12,025 bases of DNA from an uncultured Centipeda sp. (GTDB lineage Bacteria; Bacillota; Negativicutes; Selenomonadales; Selenomonadaceae): contig CAJPQT010000033.1 of the NCBI GenBank assembly GCA_905372865.1, forward strand, positions 1 through 12,025. The letters are read 5' to 3'. The stretch's first letter is position 1. Each line of letters opens with the position of its first letter. The translations under genes and the position numbers were made by a program. Shown piece after piece: positions 1 to 5,509 of the stretch. Below the pieces are notes generated by a model, which searched no databases, was not told the DNA's origin, and was given only the letters and a program-made list of their open reading frames with translations.

Positions 1-31
1 ATATATATAAATAACTATAAAATGAAAATAA

Positions 32-784
32 TTAAGAAAAATAATCCAATCCGTGCACCCCATTTTGTGCATGGCGCTCTGCGATCCATGCCTTGAGACG
101 CGCGGGATCGCTGTTCAGCACGAGTTCCTCGGGGAAATCCACATCCGCCAGGATGGCGTGCGTATGGCTGTGCTCGCCCACGTCGATGTCGATGTGCGCG
201 TCGCTGCCGATGATGATATGCGTGCCGTGACGGCGGCAGGCGGCGAGGAGGTCCCGCGCGAGGAGCTCCGAGCCCTTGCGCGGGCCGCTTGGGTTGTGCG
301 AGGCGTTGTTCGCCTCAATGAGGACGTGGTGTTCGGCGGCGGCGCGTGCGAGTGTGTCGAAGTCGACGGGATAGGCGGGGTTGTCGGGGTGGCCGATGAT
401 GGCGACGTAGGGGTTGGCCATTGCGCCCACGAGGGCACGCGTATTTTCCTCCTGCGTTCCGGGCCTGATGACGAGGTCGTGCAGGCTCGCGATGGCGTAG
501 TGCATCTTTTGCAGGATGCGTGCGGGGAGATCGACGCTGCCCTCGTAGTCCATGATGTTCAGCTCTGCGCCCATGATGATGTCGATGCCGTAGGCGGCGG
601 GGCGGATGACGCGGAAGTTGCAGAAGTACAGCTCGTGGAATGTGCCGGGCAGTGCGGGGGCGTGGTCGGAGATGCCGAGGAGGGCGAGCCCCTTCGCCTT
701 TGCCGCAGCGGCCATCTCACGGATGGTGCTGTAGGCGTGCACGCTCGCCAGTGTATGCGTGTGGATGTCGATGATGTCAGTCAT
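32..784 (-). CDS. PHP-domain metal-dependent phosphatase, YcdX type
   Basis: A 250-residue protein of the PHP (polymerase and histidinol phosphatase) superfamily, closest in layout to the YcdX phosphatases, which are about 245 residues. It opens with the metal-binding HTH signature (H8, H10) and carries H16, SDH around D40-H41, E74, H102, GHP at 131-133 (H132) and SDAH at 194-197 (D195, H197). These nine residues match, shifted by one, the trinuclear zinc ligands known for E. coli YcdX, so the active site looks complete. The family hydrolyses small phosphate esters in the cytosol; the true substrate is not known. The ATG has GGAG six bases upstream. It is a single gene; the toxin module lies directly upstream on the same strand, and no convincing terminator separates them, so toxin transcripts could read into it. 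Confidence 0.93.
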   Translation of the reverse strand: MTDIIDIHTHTLASVHAYSTIREMAAAAKAKGLALLGISDHAPALPGTFHELYFCNFRVIRPAAYGIDIIMGAELNIMDYEGSVDLPARILQKMHYAIASLHDLVIRPGTQEENTRALVGAMANPYVAIIGHPDNPAYPVDFDTLARAAAEHHVLIEANNASHNPSGPRKGSELLARDLLAACRRHGTHIIIGSDAHIDIDVGEHSHTHAILADVDFPEELVLNSDPARLKAWIAERHAQNGVHGLDYFS

Positions 785-805
785 GGGAGGCTCCGATCTT
801 TTATC

Positions 806-834
806 TTGCAGATTTGATGATGCTTTGCTATAAT
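806..834 (+). promoter_or_regulatory. Promoter of antisense RNA 1
   Basis: A -10 box TATAAT at 829-834 is preceded by TGC, giving an extended -10. A weak -35 TTGCAG lies at 806-811 with a 17-base spacer. It fires rightward, against the small toxin gene at 919-993. The start of transcription should be near 841. The sequence downstream of this -10 resembles that downstream of the opposing toxin promoter. Confidence 0.7.
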
Positions 835-840
835 AAGAAC

Positions 841-929
841 AGAAGGAACGCCTCGGGCGGTGCCTTTCCAGGATCGCGTTTTTTTCTATGAACCGCTCAA
901 CTGGTCAGAGCTGGGCGGTTATTTCTTTT
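841..929 (+). ncRNA. Predicted antisense RNA (antitoxin) of type I module 1
   Basis: Rightward transcription from the promoter at 806-834 gives an RNA that converges on the toxin mRNA. Three possible 3' ends are visible. One is a 5-bp stem (847-851 with 876-880) followed by seven T at 879-885. The second is the stem 891-899/912-920 followed by ATTTCTTTT, giving about 89 bases. The third is the strong hairpin at 1095-1127, giving about 287 bases that cover the whole toxin mRNA. The 89-base form overlaps only the last codon of the toxin gene and the toxin 3' UTR, the usual overlap in convergent type I pairs. Its first 25 or so bases repeat the leader of the toxin mRNA. The role as antitoxin is inferred from position and architecture; exact ends are not known. 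Confidence 0.55.
891..929 (+). terminator. Intrinsic terminator of antisense RNA 1
   Basis: The arms AACCGCTCA (891-899) and TGGGCGGTT (912-920) pair over nine positions with one G-U, with a 12-base loop. They are followed by the T-rich run ATTTCTTTT at 921-929. The right arm overlaps the toxin stop codon (919-921). Confidence 0.55.
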
Positions 930-993
930 GGCTTATCGCAAGCACGTAGCCTGTTGCCACGATGAGTAGTACGATCGCGCCAATTTCGCTCAT
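919..993 (-). CDS. Small hydrophobic toxin-like peptide (holin-like, type I)
   Basis: An ATG-started frame of 24 residues that reads MSEIGAIVLL in its first ten and ends SQKK. It has one uninterrupted hydrophobic segment (about residues 4-20), a lone acidic residue near the N-terminus and a basic C-terminus. This is the layout of the short membrane toxins of Firmicutes annotated as putative holin-like toxins and of Fst/TxpA-type peptides, which depolarise the inner membrane when overproduced. The leader has a very strong ribosome site (GGGGGTGA, nine bases from GGGGG to ATG), folded into a hairpin. A -10 box lies upstream and a convergent antisense promoter downstream. It is too short for family assignment by sequence alone; the context and the second module at 5180-5460 carry the case. 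Confidence 0.65.
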   Translation of the reverse strand: MSEIGAIVLLIVATGYVLAISQKK

Positions 994-1002
994 AGCTGCT
1001 CA

Positions 1003-1016
1003 CCCCCTTTCGGGGG
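1003..1016 (-). promoter_or_regulatory. Hairpin hiding the ribosome site of toxin 1
   Basis: On the toxin mRNA, five C (1016-1012) and five G (1007-1003) form a 5-bp all-GC stem closed by a GAAA tetraloop, an especially stable loop type. The five G are the Shine-Dalgarno core, so the stem would block initiation, as in other type I toxin mRNAs. Confidence 0.65.
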
Positions 1017-1052
1017 AAAGACACCGCCGTTGTCCGAGGACGTTCCGTTTCT

Positions 1053-1082
1053 ATTATAGACATAGCCGACGAAAAAAAGCAA
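1053..1082 (-). promoter_or_regulatory. Promoter of toxin 1 mRNA
   Basis: A perfect -10 TATAAT (complement of 1053-1058) has a partial -35 TTGCTT (complement of 1077-1082) with an 18-base spacer. The start should fall near 1046, giving a leader of about 50 bases that contains the mirrored repeat and the ribosome-site hairpin. Confidence 0.65.
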
Positions 1083-1094
1083 TATGTTCTCATA

Positions 1095-1127
1095 AAAATG
1101 CCCCGCAGTACATCTGCGGGGCATTTT
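1095..1127. terminator. Strong two-way terminator between the chemoreceptor and toxin module 1
   Basis: A perfect 14-bp stem (1095-1108 with 1114-1127), including CCCCGCAG/CTGCGGGG and closed by a 5-base loop, carries A and T runs at its ends so that it ends in T on either strand. It lies just downstream of the chemoreceptor stop codon at 1140-1142 and would also stop any long antisense RNA 1 coming from the left. Confidence 0.9.
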
Positions 1128-1139
1128 GTATTGGTTTTC

Positions 1140-3113
1140 CTAGAGCTTGAACTTGTTCGTGGTATTCTGCAGGTCGGTCGCAAGCATGGCGAGCGACTGG
1201 GATGCCGAGGCGATCTCCTCGCTCGATGCGGACTGCGACTGGGACGAGGAGGAGATGTTCTGCATGTGGTCTGCGGTCTTCTCCGTGATCTCGTTGACCA
1301 TGGTCGCGGACTGGACGATCTTCTCTGTGCCGCTGGTGACAGTCTGCATGGAGCTGTTGATGTCTGCCATCTGCTCTTTGATCTCCTCGACCATGCGCAT
1401 GATGCTCTCGAACTGGGTGCCGACCTCGTGAATGGCGGATGCTCCTGCCTGTACCTCGGCCGTTCCGCTCTGCATGGCGGCAACTGCCTGTGAGGTGTCA
1501 TTCTGCACGCCCGCGATCCGATCCTTGATCTGGTCCGCTGCCTCGCGGCTCTGCTCGGCGAGCTTTCGGACTTCCTCGGCGACGACCGCGAAGCCGCGCC
1601 CCGTCTCGCCCGCGCGTGCCGCCTCGATGGCGGCGTTGAGGGCGAGGAGGTTGGTCTGGTCGGCGATGGCGGAGATGGTCTCGACGATCTCGCCGATCTG
1701 CTTGGAGCTCTCGCCGAGCTTCTCGACGACCTCGGCGGAGCGCAGTACGCTCTGCTCGATGCCCGTCATCTTCTGCATTGCCTCGGTCATGAGGCTCTCG
1801 CCCTTCGCCGCTGCGTCTGCCGTACGGACGGAGCTGTCCGCGACGTGTGCCGCCTTGCTCGTGACGTTCTCGATGTCGTCCGAGACGATGCCGATGTTCT
1901 TCTTTGCCCCTGCGAGGCTCTCAAGCTGTGCGTCGGTGCCCTCGGCGACGTTGGCAACGGTCCCCGCGATCTCGGTGGCGGACTCCGCCATCTGGTGTGC
2001 GCCCGCTGTGAGCTGCTCGGAGGCGGCGGCAAGCTGCTCTGCCGTACCCGCGACCTGTCGGATGACGTCGCGGATGTTCTTCATCATGGTGTTGAAGTTC
2101 GCGGCGAGCCGCCCCAGTTCGTCCTGTGAGGTGACGGGGAGATCCGCCTGGCTGAGATCGCCCCGTGCGAGTGCGTCGACATGATGCAGGAGACGCTCGG
2201 TCGCGCCCGTGATGGTCGCGGCGAAGCGCAGGAGGGCAAAGATGATGCCCGCAACGAGCAGGATGCCGAGGATGGTGAGCCCTGCGTAGGTCACCTTGAG
2301 GCTTGCAAGCTGCGCAAAGGCGATGCGCTCGGGGACGGCGACGGCGACGATCCAGCCGGAGGAGGGGACCGTCGCATAGGCGATGATCTGATCCTCGCCG
2401 TCCTTTTCCATGGCGAAGTAGCCCTGCTTTTTCTGCAGCATGTCTGAGAAACGTGCTTTGAGTACGGGATTCTCCTCGACCTTGTGCATGGCCATGCCTT
2501 CGGTAGAGGCGATGATGAGCCCTGACGGATCGACGATGATGCCCTGTCCCTGACCGTGGTACTTCAGCTTCGCGACGCGCTCACCCAGTGTGTCGAGCGT
2601 GAGATCGGAGCAGATCGCGCCGGCAAACGTGCCGTCCTTGTGATGGTAGGGCACTGCGACGGAGACGACCATCTTCTTCGAGACGGCATCCTGGTAGACC
2701 TCGGTGAAGATCGGCTTGTTCGCCGCCTTTGCATCCTTGTACCAGTCGCGCCCGCGTGGGTCGGTCTCGGAGATGTCCCCGTCGTTCCAGCTGATGAAAT
2801 GGCCGTCCTCCATGCCGTTTGCGAGGTCGAGCACGTCCTTGTCGTTCGCGGCGAGGCTCATCATCTCGCGGTCCGTCACGATGGGGTTGCCGTCGTACGC
2901 CTCAAGCAGGTTCGCGGCGCTGACGGCCTGCTGCTCCTTCTGTACGAGCCATGTGTCGAGGTTGCTCGCCTCCACGGTGAGGAGCGCCTCGATCTCCCCG
3001 GCGGTGCTCTCCGTGAGGGCGTCCTGCGCCTTGTAGTAGCCGATCCCGCAGATGGCCGTGACGAGCAGGGCCATGATCGTTCCCATCAGGAGCAGCTTTT
3101 GTTTGATATTCAA
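1140..3113 (-). CDS. Methyl-accepting chemotaxis protein with dCache sensor
   Basis: A 657-residue chemoreceptor. The N-terminus is basic, then TM1 (about 8-27), an outside dCache domain (about 33-265, with DPRGRDWY at 118-125 and the repeat-strand block around 135-155), TM2 (about 273-296), HAMP (about 297-350) and the cytoplasmic signalling coiled coil. The highly conserved hairpin tip that binds CheA/CheW is intact at about 473-525 (IADQTNLLALNAAIEAARAG at 483-502). The DPRGRDWY-type dCache is common in receptors for amino acids and related small molecules; the ligand here is not known. The start is taken as TTG at 3111-3113: AAAGGGA lies seven bases upstream and the result begins MNIKQKLLLMG, a normal receptor start. 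An in-frame ATG at 3329 would add 72 residues of non-membrane sequence across the promoter and is unlikely. Confidence 0.93.
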   Translation of the reverse strand: MNIKQKLLLMGTIMALLVTAICGIGYYKAQDALTESTAGEIEALLTVEASNLDTWLVQKEQQAVSAANLLEAYDGNPIVTDREMMSLAANDKDVLDLANGMEDGHFISWNDGDISETDPRGRDWYKDAKAANKPIFTEVYQDAVSKKMVVSVAVPYHHKDGTFAGAICSDLTLDTLGERVAKLKYHGQGQGIIVDPSGLIIASTEGMAMHKVEENPVLKARFSDMLQKKQGYFAMEKDGEDQIIAYATVPSSGWIVAVAVPERIAFAQLASLKVTYAGLTILGILLVAGIIFALLRFAATITGATERLLHHVDALARGDLSQADLPVTSQDELGRLAANFNTMMKNIRDVIRQVAGTAEQLAAASEQLTAGAHQMAESATEIAGTVANVAEGTDAQLESLAGAKKNIGIVSDDIENVTSKAAHVADSSVRTADAAAKGESLMTEAMQKMTGIEQSVLRSAEVVEKLGESSKQIGEIVETISAIADQTNLLALNAAIEAARAGETGRGFAVVAEEVRKLAEQSREAADQIKDRIAGVQNDTSQAVAAMQSGTAEVQAGASAIHEVGTQFESIMRMVEEIKEQMADINSSMQTVTSGTEKIVQSATMVNEITEKTADHMQNISSSSQSQSASSEEIASASQSLAMLATDLQNTTNKFKL

Positions 3114-3162
3114 AATATCGTCCCTTTCCTTTCTATGGTTTTGTTTTCTGAAAGATACCTCT

Positions 3163-3191
3163 AATATATATGATTTTGTATATTTAAGCAA
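3163..3191 (-). promoter_or_regulatory. Promoter of the chemoreceptor gene
   Basis: A -35 TTGCTT (complement of 3186-3191) and a -10 TATATT (complement of 3163-3168) are 17 bases apart, in an AT-rich patch 50 bases before the TTG start. It looks like a housekeeping sigma promoter; no flagellar sigma-28 pattern (TAAA with GCCGATAA) was seen. Confidence 0.6.
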
Positions 3192-3477
3192 GCCTTTCCG
3201 GTGGTCGAATGTATCTTTTTTGCGGCAGCAGGGGACGCTCTCCCGATGGGGGACAGCGGATATGACAGAGCGGCGTGCGTCGTGGTTCGCGTTGGGGCTT
3301 GAACGTGGCATTGCGTTCGGCAAACGCATGACAAATAAGACGAAAATTATGCTGTTGTATAATTTTAGCGCATTGCATCGAGGCGCGTGATATGGTAGGA
3401 TAGGACGATATCTTATTTGCGCCGCAAAGAGCCCTGTGCCTTTGACGGCAGTAGTTTAATTTCATAGGAGGTTCATC
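3192..3477. other. Divergent intergenic region of receptor and yhdT-panF
   Basis: This non-coding stretch separates the leftward receptor and rightward yhdT-panF. A rightward TATAAT at 3358-3363 is the best -10 candidate for yhdT-panF, but no good -35 sits 16-18 bases before it, so an activator or another promoter may be used. The resulting leader would be about 108 bases. No riboswitch or regulator site could be recognised. Short frames crossing it lack ribosome sites. Confidence 0.4.
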
Positions 3478-3738
3478 ATGCAGGATGAAAAAAAGGCGGC
3501 GGCCGCCATCGCTCGTGAGGCGAGGCGTACCGCCGCGGCAGGTGCTCTCTTTGCCGTGCTCTGGACGGTGCTCGGCTTTGGTCTCGCGGACGTTGATGTG
3601 ACGGTCGCGGGTTTTCCGCTCTGGGCGGTCACGTCGACGGTCGGCGTGCTGGTCGTGGGCGCGGTGCTCGCGGTGTACCTCGCGTGGACGGCGGAGGACG
3701 TTCCCCTCGATGAGTGCGGAGAGGGGGCGGCGCGATGA
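3478..3738 (+). CDS. yhdT: DUF997/YhdT family small membrane protein
   Basis: An 86-residue protein with a charged N-terminal stretch and two membrane segments (about 19-38 and 47-70). Size, two-helix layout and position directly before a PanF-type symporter match the YhdT (DUF997) family, which sits next to panF in E. coli and many other bacteria. The biochemical role is unknown; an accessory or assembly subunit of the symporter is an inference from this constant linkage. The ATG is preceded by GGAGG at six bases. The stop codon overlaps the start of panF as ATGA (3735-3738), so the two are translationally coupled. Confidence 0.85.
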   Translation: MQDEKKAAAAIAREARRTAAAGALFAVLWTVLGFGLADVDVTVAGFPLWAVTSTVGVLVVGAVLAVYLAWTAEDVPLDECGEGAAR

Positions 3739-5183
3739 ACGGCAATCTGATGGTGCTCCTGCCGCTCCTCGGCTTCATGACGGCGATGCTCGCGCTCGGG
3801 ATCTACGTGCGGCGGCAGAGCCATACGGGTGGGTTCCTCGCGGGCTACTTCGTCGGCGGGCAGTCGCTCGGTGCGTTCGTGCTCGCGATGACGATGGTTG
3901 CGACGTACAGCTCGGTCAGCTCCTTTGTCGGCGGTCCCGGCATGGCGTACGAGATCGGCTTCGGCTGGATCTACATGGCCGTCATCCAGACCATGACGAT
4001 CTTCCTCGTGCTCGGTATCTTCGGCAAGAAGGTTGCGCGGCTCGCGCGGCGCATCCACGCCGTTACGATTGTCGACATCATCCGTCACCGCTATCGGTCG
4101 GACGCACTCGCGGCACTGGCGGCATTTGCCATTGTGATCTTCTTTGCCGCGTCGATGGTTGCGCAGTTCGTCGGCGGGGCGCAGCTCTTTGCCGCGGTCA
4201 CGGGGTACAGCTATGAGCTCGGGCTGGTGTTGTTCGGTATTGTGGTCGTTGTCTATACATCGATCGGTGGATTCCGTGCCGTTGCATTGACGGATACGTG
4301 CTGCGCGATTGTGATGATGCTCGGCATCGTCCTGCTCTTCTACTATGTGCTCGAGGCGGGTGGAGGCCTTGCGGCGATCCTCGCGGAGCTGCGCAGCGTG
4401 CATCCCGAGATGCTGACCCCGACGGCGGCGGGGCGTATGCCGATATCGCTCTACGTCTCGCAGTGGCTGCTCGTCGGTGCGCTCACCATCGCGCTGCCGC
4501 AGTCGGTGGTGCGCGGGATCAGCTATCGGAGCAGCCGCGATATGCACCGCGCCATGATCATCGGCACGGTCGTCATCGCCTTTATGAACATCGCCGTGAA
4601 CCTCGTCGGGGTGCTCGGGCGCGGCGTGCTCGGCGTGGATGCGAAGGCGCTCGGGGGCGTGGACAGCGTGATTCCGCAGCTGATGGCACAGGTGATGCCG
4701 CCCGAACTGCTCGGATTTGCGATCATCGGCCCGCTCGCCGCGTCGATCTCGACGATCTCGGGCGTGCTCATCGTCGCCTCGTCGGCGGTGGTAAAGGATG
4801 TCTACCTCCACCATCGCCAGAAACGCGGGAAGTTCGTCCCCGAGCAGACCCTGCGCCGTCTCTCGATGGGCGTGACCGCCGCCCTCGGCATCATCGTGTT
4901 CGTGCTCGCGATTGCGCCGCCGTCGCTGATCTGGCTCATCAATATGTTCGCATTCGGCGGGCTGGAGACGGCATTCTTCTGGGTGCTGGTCTTTGGGCTC
5001 TTTACCACATGGGCGCGGCGCACGGGGGCGCTTGCCGCGATGGGGGGCGGCACGCTCATCTACTGCGCGGCGATGGCGGCGGGGTTCAAACCGCTCGGGC
5101 TGCATCCCATCGCCGTCGGCATCACCGCCTCCCTTATCCTCTTCCTCGCGGGGAGCTGGTGGGAGCGACGCAGAGAGAGTTGA
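3735..5183 (+). CDS. panF: Sodium/pantothenate symporter PanF
   Basis: A 482-residue member of the sodium:solute symporter family; E. coli PanF is 483. It has about 13 hydrophobic segments. Blocks shared with E. coli PanF include the YF-G-S-G-LAMT-ATY-S-SF-GGPG-AY stretch near the N-terminus, the GKK-ARR-AVT loop, VQF-GGA, GGFRA near residue 180, the VR-ISY segment and the LAFGGLE stretch before the last helices. It imports pantothenate, the precursor of coenzyme A, with Na+. The start at 3735 is chosen because it forms the ATGA overlap with yhdT and has GAGGGGG seven bases upstream; an in-frame ATG at 3714 lies inside yhdT and is less likely. No terminator of its own is seen before the antisense RNA of toxin module 2, whose -35 box includes this gene's stop codon. 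Confidence 0.95.
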   Translation: MNGNLMVLLPLLGFMTAMLALGIYVRRQSHTGGFLAGYFVGGQSLGAFVLAMTMVATYSSVSSFVGGPGMAYEIGFGWIYMAVIQTMTIFLVLGIFGKKVARLARRIHAVTIVDIIRHRYRSDALAALAAFAIVIFFAASMVAQFVGGAQLFAAVTGYSYELGLVLFGIVVVVYTSIGGFRAVALTDTCCAIVMMLGIVLLFYYVLEAGGGLAAILAELRSVHPEMLTPTAAGRMPISLYVSQWLLVGALTIALPQSVVRGISYRSSRDMHRAMIIGTVVIAFMNIAVNLVGVLGRGVLGVDAKALGGVDSVIPQLMAQVMPPELLGFAIIGPLAASISTISGVLIVASSAVVKDVYLHHRQKRGKFVPEQTLRRLSMGVTAALGIIVFVLAIAPPSLIWLINMFAFGGLETAFFWVLVFGLFTTWARRTGALAAMGGGTLIYCAAMAAGFKPLGLHPIAVGITASLILFLAGSWWERRRES

Positions 5184-5208
5184 CAAGATTTTTCGGTGTT
5201 GGTATAAT
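5180..5208 (+). promoter_or_regulatory. Consensus promoter of antisense RNA 2
   Basis: A perfect TTGACA (5180-5185) and a perfect TATAAT (5203-5208) are separated by exactly 17 bases. It is the strongest promoter in the window. It points rightward against the toxin at 5317-5400. The panF stop TGA (5181-5183) lies inside the -35 box. Confidence 0.92.
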
Positions 5209-5214
5209 AAAGAC

Positions 5215-5312
5215 ACAAAAAGGGTGACTGACGAGTGGGTACGTCGGTCTCTCCCTAGAATTGAAATATTCTTGAAGAAGGAGCCGACGTGAACCGCGGA
5301 CGGTTCTTTTTT
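5215..5312 (+). ncRNA. Predicted antisense RNA (antitoxin) of type I module 2
   Basis: The RNA runs from about 5215, seven bases after the -10, to the T run ending at 5312, about 98 bases. It contains a large stem formed by ACGTCGG (5241-5247) and CCGACGT (5284-5290) with CTCC/GGAG inside it and a small inner hairpin (5257-5272). The terminator follows. A competing hairpin pairs 5226-5233 with 5242-5249. The RNA is fully complementary to the 3' part of a toxin transcript that runs past the toxin stop codon. Read-through to the next terminator at 5473-5503 would give an RNA of about 289 bases covering the whole toxin mRNA. Very high promoter strength and short length fit an antitoxin RNA kept in excess; function is inferred. 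Confidence 0.75.
5291..5312 (+). terminator. Intrinsic terminator of antisense RNA 2, probably also of panF
   Basis: The stem GAACCG (5291-5296)/CGGTTC (5301-5306) with loop CGGA is followed by six T (5307-5312). It lies between the antisense RNA body and the toxin stop codon. No other rightward terminator is visible closer to panF. Confidence 0.85.
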
Positions 5313-5316
5313 CTGC

Positions 5317-5400
5317 CTACAATTGAAGCAGATTGAAAATGATGCTGGTTAGGAGTGTCAACACTGCAACCAGAAGCGACAGCTTTTCATAAAGTGTCAC
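5317..5400 (-). CDS. Holin-like type I toxin peptide
   Basis: A 27-residue peptide that starts MTLYEKLSLL and ends LLQL, almost wholly hydrophobic from residue 8 on. The opening pattern M-T-x-Y-E-x-L-S-L is the hallmark of the small putative holin-like toxins of Firmicutes (Hol-Tox type), usually 25-35 residues. Members act at the inner membrane as toxins of type I modules. The start is taken as GTG at 5398-5400, eight bases after GGGGAGG; an in-frame ATG at 5404-5406 would leave only two bases and give 29 residues. The gene is opposed by a consensus antisense promoter downstream and has an extended -10 promoter upstream. Unlike many relatives it lacks a lysine-rich C-terminus. Confidence 0.8.
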   Translation of the reverse strand: MTLYEKLSLLVAVLTLLTSIIFNLLQL

Positions 5401-5408
5401 ACGCATCA

Positions 5409-5424
5409 CCTCCCCTGAGGGAGG
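5409..5424 (-). promoter_or_regulatory. Hairpin hiding the ribosome site of toxin 2
   Basis: On the toxin mRNA, CCTCCC (complement of 5419-5424) pairs perfectly with GGGAGG (complement of 5409-5414) across a TCAG loop. The right arm is the Shine-Dalgarno sequence. Locking the ribosome site in a leader stem is typical of Fst- and Hok-type toxin mRNAs. Confidence 0.75.
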
Positions 5425-5450
5425 CCGAACCTCATCAGTCACCTGTTGTT

Positions 5451-5459
5451 AGTATAGCA
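5451..5459 (-). promoter_or_regulatory. Extended -10 promoter of toxin 2
   Basis: On the minus strand the sequence reads TGCTATACT: a -10 box TATACT (complement of 5451-5456) with the TGn extension. The -35 region (around 5474-5479, TTCCGT) is poor and overlaps a terminator stem. Transcription should start near 5444, giving a leader of about 44 bases. Confidence 0.6.
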
Positions 5460-5472
5460 CAAAGTTTCGATC

Positions 5473-5503
5473 GACGGAATAGGCACAGCCTTTCCGTCTT
5501 TTT
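5473..5503 (+). terminator. Rightward terminator before the ATP-grasp gene end
   Basis: GACGGAA (5473-5479) pairs with TTCCGTC (5492-5498), with AGGC/GCCT inside, and is followed by five T (5499-5503). It would stop rightward read-through from panF or antisense RNA 2 before it enters the ATP-grasp gene. On the minus strand no T run follows the stem, so it is a poor terminator for the ATP-grasp operon. Confidence 0.7.
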
Positions 5504-5509
5504 GTTTGC

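Larger units (their letters stand above)
845..1046. repeat. Inverted repeat bracketing toxin gene 1
   Basis: The plus-strand segment 845-869 and the complement of 1015-1046 share GGAACG, CCTCGG, GCGGTG and CTTTCC in the same order. They differ by one inserted T, one gap of about six bases and one C/T change. The likeness continues back to the two -10 boxes. Both transcripts therefore start alike, and a full-length toxin mRNA could pair its 5' leader with its own 3' end. Confidence 0.75.
5223..5443. repeat. Inverted repeat bracketing toxin gene 2
   Basis: GGTGACTGACGAG on the plus strand (5223-5235) and GGTGACTGATGAG on the minus strand (5443-5431) are identical at 12 of 13 positions. Each lies near the 5' end of its transcript. 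The single difference leaves a G-U pair in the toxin mRNA if its 5' leader pairs with its 3' end. Confidence 0.75.

Noticed and set aside
53..817. A 254-codon plus-strand frame across the phosphatase gene
   Set aside because: It mirrors the PHP gene, is rich in Val/Asp/Gly without motifs, and has no ribosome site; the minus-strand protein keeps all nine metal ligands.
3114..3329. N-terminal extension of the chemoreceptor to an upstream ATG
   Set aside because: It would cross the promoter at 3163-3191 and add 72 residues of non-membrane sequence before TM1; the TTG at 3111-3113 has a proper ribosome site.
3184..3465. A 93-codon minus-strand frame in the gap before yhdT
   Set aside because: No ribosome site and no recognisable composition, and it overlaps the receptor promoter; treated as chance.
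3390..3477. Possible c-di-GMP or other riboswitch before yhdT-panF, suggested by AAAGAGCCC and GTGCC words
   Set aside because: The conserved core and paired elements of the GEMM class could not be laid out on either strand; no other riboswitch class fits.
3462..5216. A 584-codon open frame on the minus strand across the whole of panF
   Set aside because: The translation is a highly charged His/Arg/Asp/Glu string with no domain, the usual mirror of a GC-rich membrane protein gene; panF on the other strand is a clear family member over its full length.
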